A DNA stretch of 20,009 nt from positions 20,297-40,305 of the forward strand of contig JAGWBP010000029.1 of the NCBI GenBank assembly GCA_021295835.1, given 5' to 3'. The notes below the pieces were generated by a model, which saw nothing but the letters and a program-made list of their open reading frames with translations, was not told where the DNA came from and made no database searches. Of this stretch, positions 1 through 6,461 are shown piece after piece. A program made the translations under genes and the position numbers. This DNA comes from Gemmatimonadota bacterium (lineage in GTDB: Bacteria; Gemmatimonadota; Gemmatimonadetes; Longimicrobiales; Gaopeijiaceae). Position 1 is the stretch's first letter. Each line of letters begins with the position of its first letter.

Positions 1-437
1 TCGTCGCCCGAGCCGACTGAGTCGTTTCACGGGCCACACGGGTGGCAACGCTCGGACTGATGTTCCGGACCAACCTTCGGAGCACGGCGCTAACCACTCG
101 AACGCTGCGCGCCTTCCGCGGTGAGATGAGGCTAAGCCGACCGCCCACGCCCTTCGCTCCACGGCCGACGCCATGTGCCAGCCGGGCAAGGTCGGCCGAT
201 ATCGGGTGCGCCGTTCAGCCGCAACAGGTCGATCAGGACCGGAACCGGCCGATAGGTTAGATTCGCCAGAACGCCAACGAGCAGGGAGCCCCGGCGGGGC
301 TGTAGCGGAGAGGCTCCCCTCGGGCGCTGACAACCTCGGTCGGGCGGTTGCGGCGGCGATCACGCAGAGATGGAGGCTGTAGCCATGCATACGCGGTGCG
401 CGGAAAAGACCAATCGTCCCAAGGGGCAGGGTGTGCG
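1..437. other. No recognisable gene (437 bp)
   Basis: I see no convincing coding region here. Short open frames exist on both strands but resemble no family and have no good ribosome-binding site. The first 60 bases could hold the last residues of an upstream gene in frame 1 (stop TGA at 58-60), but this cannot be tested from so short a tail. The only structure I noted is the hairpin pair at 284-318. The rest presumably carries the promoter and leader of the ETF-QO gene; I could not pick a credible -35/-10 pair. Confidence 0.5.
284..318 (+). promoter_or_regulatory. Two mutually exclusive hairpins upstream of ETF-QO
   Basis: AGCCCC (287-292) can pair with GGGGCT (296-301) over a 3-nt loop. 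GGGAGCC (284-290) can instead pair with GGCTCCC (312-318). The two helices share bases 287-290, so they cannot coexist. No T-run follows either, so neither is a classical intrinsic terminator. The element lies about 120 bp before the ETF-QO start and could be in its leader. In DNA this GC-rich such pairings also arise by chance. Confidence 0.25.
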
Positions 438-2132
438 ATGGGCTATGCGGAGGGCGGCCAGCAAGTGCCAGGTACAGCACTGAGTACGACGATTCTCCCG
501 GCTCGCCACCAGGAGGCGCTCCCTACCGACCGGCTGCTGATCCCGGATGCGCCTGACGACGAGGCAGTGCCCTTCGACGTGGTCTTCGTCGGAGCGGGTC
601 CGGCCGGCCTCGCCGGGGCGATCGAGCTGGCCCGCCTGGCGGAGGAGGGCCGGAAGGCCGGGGACGGGGTGGGCGAGATCGAGATCGGGGTGCTGGAGAA
701 GGCCGACGGACTCGGGGAGCACAACCTCTCGGGCGCGATCGTGAATCCAGGTGTCCTGCGCAGCTTGTTTCCCTCTATGTCATGGTCGGACTTGCCGTTA
801 CGACGCCCAGTCGAAAAGGAAGCGGTGTACTTTCTCACCGAGCGGCGGGCGCTCCGCATCCCTGCACCGCCGACGATGCGCAATCACGGCAACCACATCG
901 CGTCGATCTCGGAGATGGTCCGCTGGCTAGGCGAGCAGGCCGAGAAGCTGGGGGTGACGGTTCTCCCCGGATTTCCCGCCGAGGCGCTGCTCGTGGAGGG
1001 CGACGGGGTGGTCGGGGTGCGGACGGCGCCACGGGGTCTGGGGCGAGACGGCGAGGCCGGTGCCGACTACATGCCGCCGGTCGATGTCACAGCCCGGGTG
1101 ACGGTACTCTCGGAGGGGACTCGGGGGCCGCTGACGCAGGCCTATCTCGAGTGGCAGGAGATCGGATCGGAGAATCCGCAGATCTACTCGCTCGGGGTGA
1201 AGGAGCTCTGGGAGGTCCCCAGGGCGCTCGACCGAATCGTCCACACGATGGGATGGCCGCTCGTCGACGGTGCCTTCGGCGGGTCCTTCGCCTACCCGCT
1301 TGCCGACGACCTGGTGGCGCTCGGTCTGGTCGTCAGCCTCGACTACCGCAATGCGCGTCTCGACGTGCACGGCCTCCTGCAGCGCCTGAAGCACCACCCC
1401 CTCTTCCACCGGGTCCTGGAGGGGGGCGAGATGGTGGAGTGGGGCGCCAGGACGATCCCGGAGGGGGGCTACCACTCGCTCCCCGAACGTCGCCACGGCA
1501 GCGGCCTCTGCATCGTCGGCGACGCGGCGGGGTACGTCGACGTGGCGTCGCTCAAGGGCATCCACTACGCCATGCACTCCGGCATTCTGGCGGCTCGCGC
1601 GATCTACGCGGCGCTCAGGGCTGGCGACACCTCGGAGGCGGCGCTGGGGGCCTACACCCGAGCGGTGGACGAGTCCGCGATCGTCGCCGACCTCCGGCGC
1701 ACCCGCAACATGCGCCTGGGCTTCAAGGGCGGCTTCGCGGTAGGTAGCGCCAAGGCCGCGGTGGCCACCCTGACGAGGGGTGCGCTCCCGAGGGGCAGGA
1801 TCGCGACGGCCCCCGACGCCCACGAGCCGAAGGTGCTCGGCACTCCGGTCGAGGCGGGCGGCCCACTCGCAGTCTCGAAGGCGGATGCCGTCTTCAGGAG
1901 CGGCAACGAGACGCGCGACGACATCCCCTCGCACCTGGATCTCCAAGCCGATGTGCCCGACGAGGTTGCGGAGATGTACGCGCACCTCTGCCCAGCCGGG
2001 GTGTACGAGCGAGGCGAGGACGGGCTGCGGGTAAATGCGCCGAATTGCATCGACTGCAAGGCGACCGACGTGCTGGGGCCCCGGTGGTCTCCCCGCGAGG
2101 GGGGGAGCGGGCCGCGCTATCGCCGGATGTGA
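438..2132 (+). CDS. Electron transfer flavoprotein-ubiquinone oxidoreductase (ETF-QO)
   Basis: ETF-QO passes electrons from reduced ETF (fatty-acid and amino-acid dehydrogenases) to membrane quinone using FAD and one [4Fe-4S] cluster. I chose ATG 438 (564 aa) because AAGGGG lies about 10 nt upstream; the frame is open further back to 348 without a good site. The FAD Rossmann motif GAGPAG is at residues 52-57, followed by a family-typical stretch LGEHNLSGAIVNP. VGDAAGYVDVASLKGIHYAM is the second FAD-binding region. The C-terminal ferredoxin-like tail has CPAGVY (C518) and NCIDCKATD (C537, C540), then the conserved PREGGSGP ending. Known ETF-QOs have a fourth cysteine where this protein has Thr543, so the cluster would lack one standard ligand. 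No etfAB genes are in the window. The family assignment is firm; the state of the cluster is uncertain. Confidence 0.93.
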   Translation: MGYAEGGQQVPGTALSTTILPARHQEALPTDRLLIPDAPDDEAVPFDVVFVGAGPAGLAGAIELARLAEEGRKAGDGVGEIEIGVLEKADGLGEHNLSGAIVNPGVLRSLFPSMSWSDLPLRRPVEKEAVYFLTERRALRIPAPPTMRNHGNHIASISEMVRWLGEQAEKLGVTVLPGFPAEALLVEGDGVVGVRTAPRGLGRDGEAGADYMPPVDVTARVTVLSEGTRGPLTQAYLEWQEIGSENPQIYSLGVKELWEVPRALDRIVHTMGWPLVDGAFGGSFAYPLADDLVALGLVVSLDYRNARLDVHGLLQRLKHHPLFHRVLEGGEMVEWGARTIPEGGYHSLPERRHGSGLCIVGDAAGYVDVASLKGIHYAMHSGILAARAIYAALRAGDTSEAALGAYTRAVDESAIVADLRRTRNMRLGFKGGFAVGSAKAAVATLTRGALPRGRIATAPDAHEPKVLGTPVEAGGPLAVSKADAVFRSGNETRDDIPSHLDLQADVPDEVAEMYAHLCPAGVYERGEDGLRVNAPNCIDCKATDVLGPRWSPREGGSGPRYRRM

Positions 2133-2231
2133 GAGTGAGTACGGAGTGAGCGATCGCGGCCCAGTATCGGCCGGGCGGGTGGGCGCGGCGGACGCGATTC
2201 GCGCCAACGAGTCCGGGGCGGGTAGCCGCCG

Positions 2232-2384
2232 GTGAGGGGCCACGGGCATCGTCCTCCCGGTCAGGCCGCTCGGCCCGAGGGTACGGGTGGGCGGCGCTTC
2301 CGCTCCACTCTCTGGCGGGTGCTGGTGGTCCAGGTCGCGGCGTTGGCCCTGCTCTGGCTCCTTCAGGCGGCCTACCACCGCTAG
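2232..2384 (+). CDS. Possible 50-aa single-helix membrane protein
   Basis: A GTG-started frame of 50 codons begins right after an in-frame stop and ends at TAG 2382. The first half is basic and rich in Arg and Gly. The second half contains one strongly hydrophobic segment (roughly residues 29-46, VLVVQVAALALLWLLQ) ending in AAYHR, so it would be an N-in, one-helix inner-membrane peptide. No strong ribosome-binding site precedes GTG 2232; a later in-frame GTG at the start of the helix is another option. It sits 100 bp after the ETF-QO gene and 110 bp before a sodium symporter gene, a place where small symporter partners are sometimes found, but it does not look like the two-helix DUF4212 subunit. 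I do not recognise the family. Confidence 0.4.
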   Translation: MRGHGHRPPGQAARPEGTGGRRFRSTLWRVLVVQVAALALLWLLQAAYHR

Positions 2385-2400
2385 CGGCCAGACCGGAGCG

Positions 2401-2472
2401 ATCTGTGACAGATAACTCGTACAATCTGTCAGGTATCCCACCGGTCTCGACAGATAACCCCCGGAATCTGTC
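2401..2472 (+). promoter_or_regulatory. Twin dyad operator candidate before the symporter gene
   Basis: Two 24-bp dyads of form GACAGAT-N10-ATCTGTC occupy 2407-2430 and 2449-2472. Their start-to-start distance is 42 bp, four helical turns, so both face the same side of the DNA. A fifth half-site (ATCTGT, 2401-2406) abuts the first and makes the 13-bp palindrome ATCTGTGACAGAT (2401-2413). The 7-bp arms are identical in both copies while the 10-bp centres differ beyond the first three bases, which is how protein-binding sites look. TACAAT (2420-2425), a good -10 match, overlaps the right arm of dyad 1; I see no good -35. The symporter ATG is 22 bp after dyad 2. I infer a dimeric regulator of the symporter gene; no regulator gene is nearby. 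Confidence 0.65.
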
Positions 2473-2494
2473 AAAGACTATGAGCTGCTGACTC

Positions 2495-4186
2495 ATGCAC
2501 CCCATCAACTGGCTGATCGTCGGCGCGTACCTGGTCTACATCGTAGTGGACGGGATTCGCCGCTCGCGCGGCACCCAGGAGATCGAAGGCTACTTCCTGG
2601 CGCGCCGCAGCCTGCCGTGGTGGGCGGTAGGGCTCTCCGTCATGGCGACCCAGCTCTCCGCCATCACCATGATCGGCACCACCGGCCAGGGCGCCACCGA
2701 CGGGCTACGCTTCGTGCAGTTCTACTTCGGGCTGCCGCTGGCGATGGTGATTCTGGGCGTCACGATCGTGCCGCTCCTCCGCGGCGCCGGAGTCTACACG
2801 GCGTACGAGTACCTGGAGCGGCGCTTCGGCGCTCCAACCCGCTCCCTGACCGCGCTCCTGTTCCTGCTGTCGCGGGGAATGTCGTGCGGCGTGATCATCG
2901 GCGCGCCCGCAGTCGTCTTTTCGGCGATCTTCGGCTGGCCGCTCGCGTGGAGCGTGGCGATCATCGGCGTCCCGGCGGTGCTCTACACGATGATCGGCGG
3001 CATTCAGGCCGTCACCTGGACCGACGTCAAGCAGATGGTTCTGATCGTCGCGGCGCTGGCGGCGATGATCGTCGTCGTGCTGGTCAAGCTGCCGGTCTCG
3101 CCGGGCGATGCGCTGGAGATCGCGGGTGCCACGGGCCGACTGCAGGTCTTCGACTTCTCCTTCGACCTGACCAACCGCTACACCTTCTGGTCCGGCCTGA
3201 TCGCCGGGACGTTCCTGATGCTGTCGTATTTCGGCACCGACCAGAGCCAGGTGCAGCGCTACCTCGCGGCCAAGTCGGTGAACGAGGCCCGCACCTCGCT
3301 CCTGATGAGCGCATACTGGAAGATCCCGTTGCAGGCTCTGATCCTCCTGGTGGGCGTGATGATCTTCGTCTACTACCAGTTCCAGGCGCCGCCGCTGCTG
3401 TACAACACGGCTCACGAACGGGCGGTGCAGGAGCTCCTGCCGCACGAGTACGCCGCGCTGCAAGGCCGCTACGAGGAAGCGCTGGTCCTCCGGGACGCCG
3501 CGAGACCCACTGCGGGGCTGGGAGCCGGAGGCAACGGGGTGAACCAGCCTTCGGGCGCGAATGTGCGCCAACGGGCCGTGATGGCGGATTTCCTGCAGCG
3601 CGACGAGGCCGTGCAGGCGGTGCGCGCCGAGGCGCTGGCGATGGCCGAAGAGGTGACCGGCGAAGCGCCGCGGGAGGTGAACTACATCATCCCGCGCTTC
3701 GTTCTGGGCGAGATGCCGGTCGGGCTCGCGGGGCTGTTCATCGCGGCGGTCATCGCGGCGGCCATGTCGAGCATCTCCTCCGAGCTAAACTCGCTCTCCA
3801 CGACCACCGTGATCGACTTCTACCGGCGCTGGTTCCGGCGCGGGGACTCGGACGCGCACTACCTGCTGGTGTCGAAGGCGGCGACCGGGCTGTGGGGGCT
3901 CTTCGCGTGCATCGTCGCGGTCAACGTGGTGGGGCTGGGCTCGCTGATCGAGGTCGTGAACCGATTGGGATCGTACTTCTACGGCTCGATCCTGGGCGTC
4001 TTCCTCCTCGCGATGATTCCGCGGGCACGGGGCGCGGGCGCCTTCACCGGGTTGGTGGCGGGGATGGCGGCGGTCGGGATGGTCGAGTGGAGGACGGACG
4101 TGGCCTTCCTCTGGCTGAACGTGGTCGGGGCGTGCGTGGTGGTGGGGGTGGGGATGCTCACATCGGCCCCAACCCCCGCGAAGTAG
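2495..4186 (+). CDS. Sodium:solute symporter (SSS family)
   Basis: This 563-aa inner-membrane protein has about 13 hydrophobic segments and the SSS fold. Family marks include the N-terminal DYFLA-like stretch (EIEGYFLARRSLPWW), the QLSAITMIGTTGQG segment of helix 2, GTDQSQVQRYLAAKS, and the sodium-site helix AAMSSISSELNSLSTTTVID. It should import an organic solute with Na+; the substrate cannot be read from sequence. Between two helices (about residues 295-405) it carries a roughly 100-residue hydrophilic loop, longer than in compact SSS proteins. No strong ribosome-binding site precedes ATG 2495, but the hydrophobic start fits. The gene stands alone behind the twin dyad at 2401-2472, so it is probably regulated by substrate or nutrient state. 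It converges on the peptidyl-prolyl isomerase gene with 13 bp between stops. Confidence 0.93.
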   Translation: MHPINWLIVGAYLVYIVVDGIRRSRGTQEIEGYFLARRSLPWWAVGLSVMATQLSAITMIGTTGQGATDGLRFVQFYFGLPLAMVILGVTIVPLLRGAGVYTAYEYLERRFGAPTRSLTALLFLLSRGMSCGVIIGAPAVVFSAIFGWPLAWSVAIIGVPAVLYTMIGGIQAVTWTDVKQMVLIVAALAAMIVVVLVKLPVSPGDALEIAGATGRLQVFDFSFDLTNRYTFWSGLIAGTFLMLSYFGTDQSQVQRYLAAKSVNEARTSLLMSAYWKIPLQALILLVGVMIFVYYQFQAPPLLYNTAHERAVQELLPHEYAALQGRYEEALVLRDAARPTAGLGAGGNGVNQPSGANVRQRAVMADFLQRDEAVQAVRAEALAMAEEVTGEAPREVNYIIPRFVLGEMPVGLAGLFIAAVIAAAMSSISSELNSLSTTTVIDFYRRWFRRGDSDAHYLLVSKAATGLWGLFACIVAVNVVGLGSLIEVVNRLGSYFYGSILGVFLLAMIPRARGAGAFTGLVAGMAAVGMVEWRTDVAFLWLNVVGACVVVGVGMLTSAPTPAK

Positions 4187-4199
4187 CCTCTGCCCTGCT

Positions 4200-4895
4200 C
4201 TACTCCGGCACCGAAACGACGGCCTTCACCACGTAGTCCAAGTCAGGGAAGCTCTTCTCCAGGTAGGCGTTGCCGCGGCTCTGAAGATCGGTCTGCCTCG
4301 GCCCCTGACCCCCGGGTGCCCCCTCGCCGTAGCCAGCGTGGAGCTGGTCGACGACCTCCATCCCCTCCACGACCTGGCCGAAGGGCGAGAACCCCTGGCT
4401 GTCGAGGAAGCTGTTGTCCCCGAAGTTGATGAAGACCTGTGTGGTGCGGGTGTTCGGCCCGGCCATCGCGTAGGAGACGAATCCCCGGGTGTTGCTCTGC
4501 ACCACCGGGTCGTCCTGGATCTGATGCTGGCTCCAGGTGGCCGCGACCTCGGGGTCGCCGTTGATGCCGAACTGGGCCATGAAGTCCGACAGCACCCGGA
4601 AGAAGCGAACGTCGTCGTAGAAGCCCGCCGACACTAGGTTGTAGAAGCGGTCGGCACCGTTGGGCGACCACTCCCGGTGGACCTCGATCGTGAAGTCGCC
4701 CTCGCTGGTCTCGAAGTGGGCGTGGAATACCGGCGGAGCGGTCTCGACCAGCTCGGCGGGCGTCAGAAGGACGTTCGGCATGGCTTCCTCCTCAGCGGGC
4801 TGCTCGGCCTGCTCCTGGGCCGCCTCCGAGGTGCAGACGACGGAGAAGAGGGCGGCGAGCACGCATGCGGCCTGGATGGGACGGGTTTGATTCAC
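4200..4895 (-). CDS. Exported cyclophilin-type peptidyl-prolyl cis-trans isomerase
   Basis: Cyclophilins catalyse cis-trans isomerisation of X-Pro bonds and help folding, here probably in the periplasm. I start at GTG 4895 (231 aa) because GGAG lies 6 nt upstream and it gives a signal peptide (basic NQTRP start, hydrophobic AACVLAALFSVV, likely cut near SEA-AQ). A Cys at residue 21 is in a poor lipobox context. An acidic linker (residues 27-38) leads into the isomerase domain. The domain has FFRVLSDFMAQFG (equivalent to the catalytic Arg and Gln), TTQVFINFGDN and FSPFGQVVEGMEVVD. The frame continues open to 5021 without a signal-like start. An internal ATG at 4781 with a perfect AGGAGG could give a 193-aa form without the signal peptide. 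A weak promoter candidate, TTGTCT-18-AGAATA, lies upstream. Confidence 0.9.
   Translation of the reverse strand: MNQTRPIQAACVLAALFSVVCTSEAAQEQAEQPAEEEAMPNVLLTPAELVETAPPVFHAHFETSEGDFTIEVHREWSPNGADRFYNLVSAGFYDDVRFFRVLSDFMAQFGINGDPEVAATWSQHQIQDDPVVQSNTRGFVSYAMAGPNTRTTQVFINFGDNSFLDSQGFSPFGQVVEGMEVVDQLHAGYGEGAPGGQGPRQTDLQSRGNAYLEKSFPDLDYVVKAVVSVPE
4787..4792 (-). promoter_or_regulatory. Perfect internal Shine-Dalgarno in the isomerase gene
   Basis: The minus strand reads AGGAGG-AAGCC-ATG, with the in-frame ATG at 4781-4779 encoding MPNVLL. Spacing is 5 nt. Initiation here would skip the signal peptide and leave the whole cyclophilin domain. The codons involved encode Glu-Glu-Glu in the acidic linker, so the match may be accidental. 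Confidence 0.35.
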
Positions 4896-5004
4896 GGCTG
4901 ACTCCGGGATCGGTGGTGGGTGGGTGGTGGCGGAAGGACGGGGTATTCTGGGCAGAAGCCCCGCCGGAGACAACACCTGGGGTCCGCATCGGCCGCCCCC
5001 GTCG

Positions 5005-5018
5005 AGTCGCCTGCGGGC
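5005..5018 (+). repeat. Left copy of a direct repeat flanking the methyltransferase gene
   Basis: AGTCGCCTGCGGGC occurs here and again at 6448-6461 in the same orientation. Extending the match gives AGTCGCCTGCGGGCYACT, 17 of 18 identical. The pair brackets the methyltransferase promoter and gene. Shorter versions of this GC-rich word occur elsewhere in the window, so chance is possible. Confidence 0.35.
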
Positions 5019-5116
5019 CACTGCGCCCGCCTGCGAGAGGCTGCGGGACCGTACCGTGGCAGCCTACTGCCGCCCTCCAGACGACTATTGAGCCTGCGAC
5101 AATGGCGATCAGGAGC

Positions 5117-5145
5117 TTGCCGATGACGGGTCACGAGGGTATTCT
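5117..5145 (+). promoter_or_regulatory. Sigma-70-type promoter for the methyltransferase gene
   Basis: TTGCCG (5117-5122) and TATTCT (5140-5145) are separated by exactly 17 bp. The expected start of transcription is near 5152, leaving a leader of about 25 nt that contains the GGAGA ribosome-binding site. It is the best promoter-like pair I found between the two divergent genes. Confidence 0.55.
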
Positions 5146-5177
5146 TCGGTAGACGTTCGGCATACGGAGACACGGAC

Positions 5178-6329
5178 TTGAGAACGTACTACGATTTCTT
5201 CGCGGGCGGCGGGATGGCCCAGGCGGGTCTCGGGGCGGGTTGGCGCTGCCTCTTCGCCAACGACATCGACGCCCGGAAGGCGGAGTGCTACACGAGGAAC
5301 TGGGGTGGCGACCATCTTTGGGTCACAGACGTGAGCGACCTCTCGACCGCCTCGCTGCCGGGACACGCCGACATGTCCTGGGCCTCGTTCCCCTGTCAGG
5401 ACCTGTCTCTGGCGGGTAGCGGACGCGGCCTTCGGGGGGAGCGGTCGGGCACCTTCTGGCCCTTCTGGGGGCTTATGGAGAGACTGGTGGCCGAGGCGCG
5501 CGCGCCCCGGCTGGTCGTCCTGGAGAACGTGTGCGGTGCCCTGACATCGCACGGTGGCCGCGATTTCGCGACGATTATTGGGGCGCTGGTCGACGCGGGG
5601 TACAGCGCTGGGGCGATCGTCATGGATGCGGTCCACTTCGTGCCCCAGTCGCGGAAACGGCTGTTTGTGGTGGGCGTCCGCGGAGTCGTGGCCCTACCCC
5701 CTCGCCTGTACTGGAACAGTCCACCGACGGGTGACCCTTGGCATCCCCGCGCGGTGACCAGGGCGTACCGCAGGCTGGGCGGTCGGGCGAAGCGGGGCTG
5801 GGTGTGGTGGAGGCTGCCAAGCCCCCCGAAACGCCACGCACGGATTGAGGACGTCTACGAGCCGGACCCAAGAGTTGTCCGCTGGCATCCACCGGAGGAG
5901 ACCGCGCGACTCCTGAGCATGATGACGCCTGTGAACAGAGACAAGGTGGAGGCGGCTCAGGCCACGGGCTTGCTCGCGGTCGGCACGATCTACAAGCGTA
6001 CCCGCCCGGACGGAAACGGTGGTCGTGCGCAGCGCGCCGAAGTGCGTCTTGACGGGGTGGCCGGGTGCCTAAGGACTCCCGTCGGGGGCTCCAGCCGCCA
6101 GACGATCATCGCTATCGAGGGACCACTCGTCCGCACCCGGCTCCTCTCGCCGCGCGAGGCGGCCAGGCTGATGGGTCTGAGCGATGACTACTGGCTCCCC
6201 GATCGCTACAACTCCGCGTATCACGTGGCAGGGGACGGCCTGGTGGCCCCGGTGGTCCGCCACCTTGCGGCGCACCTGCTGGAGCCGCTGGCGGATTTGG
6301 AGTGCGAGGCCGCGGAAGGGGTGGCCTGA
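5178..6329 (+). CDS. Solitary DNA (cytosine-5) methyltransferase
   Basis: The product (383 aa) transfers a methyl group from S-adenosylmethionine to C5 of cytosine in a specific site. It starts at TTG 5178, supported by GGAGA (5166-5170) 7 nt upstream and by motif I beginning at once (DFFAGGGMAQAGLG). Motif IV FPCQDLS carries the catalytic Cys73, motif VI is ENV (116-118), motif VIII is QSRKRLF (157-163), and motif X is the variant GDGLVAPVVRHLAAHLL near the C-terminus. The target-recognition region is about residues 175-310. No restriction enzyme, Vsr endonuclease or other defence gene adjoins it, so it is an orphan methyltransferase for regulation, anti-restriction or self-marking. It lies between divergent housekeeping genes and is flanked by a 14-bp direct repeat, which may mean it was acquired. 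The recognition sequence is unknown. Confidence 0.92.
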   Translation: MRTYYDFFAGGGMAQAGLGAGWRCLFANDIDARKAECYTRNWGGDHLWVTDVSDLSTASLPGHADMSWASFPCQDLSLAGSGRGLRGERSGTFWPFWGLMERLVAEARAPRLVVLENVCGALTSHGGRDFATIIGALVDAGYSAGAIVMDAVHFVPQSRKRLFVVGVRGVVALPPRLYWNSPPTGDPWHPRAVTRAYRRLGGRAKRGWVWWRLPSPPKRHARIEDVYEPDPRVVRWHPPEETARLLSMMTPVNRDKVEAAQATGLLAVGTIYKRTRPDGNGGRAQRAEVRLDGVAGCLRTPVGGSSRQTIIAIEGPLVRTRLLSPREAARLMGLSDDYWLPDRYNSAYHVAGDGLVAPVVRHLAAHLLEPLADLECEAAEGVA

Positions 6330-6345
6330 GGCTGCGGATCAGCCT
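6329..6345 (+). terminator. Short hairpin after the methyltransferase gene
   Basis: AGGCTG-CGGAT-CAGCCT forms a perfect 6-bp stem that begins at the last base of the TGA stop codon. TTCGGGG follows, with no T-run, so if it terminates transcription it is a weak or factor-assisted terminator. Confidence 0.35.
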
Positions 6346-6447
6346 TCGGGGCGCAGCGGCGAGGTCGAGACCGATCCGAGTTTGAGGATCGCGCTGTCAT
6401 AGGGTGCAGGGGATCCGCACTCCACAGATCGCCAGGACGCCTGCGGA

Positions 6448-6461
6448 AGTCGCCTGCGGGC
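6448..6461 (+). repeat. Right copy of a direct repeat flanking the methyltransferase gene
   Basis: Second copy of AGTCGCCTGCGGGC (first at 5005-5018). Its last base is part of the stop codon of the minus-strand Nudix gene, so an insertion using this repeat would have landed at the 3' edge of that gene without breaking it. Confidence 0.35.

Noticed and set aside
2407..2472. The twin dyads as a small CRISPR array
   Set aside because: Only two units, the identical parts are the two 7-bp arms, and the segment between is 18 bp. The symmetry and location fit operators; no cas genes are present.
927..2474. A 515-codon open frame antisense to the ETF-QO gene
   Set aside because: It is composed of Arg/Pro/His-rich shadow sequence, has no ribosome-binding site and no family resemblance; ETF-QO explains the region.
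2617..4236. A 539-codon frame overlapping the symporter gene on the same strand
   Set aside because: Low-complexity Arg/Gly/Asp-rich translation with no hydrophobic segments; the overlapping frame is a clear SSS transporter.
5178..6329. The methyltransferase as part of a restriction-modification or BREX system with the brxL remnant
   Set aside because: No endonuclease adjoins it, BREX uses an adenine methyltransferase, and the remnant is 13 kb away. I see no evidence of a link.
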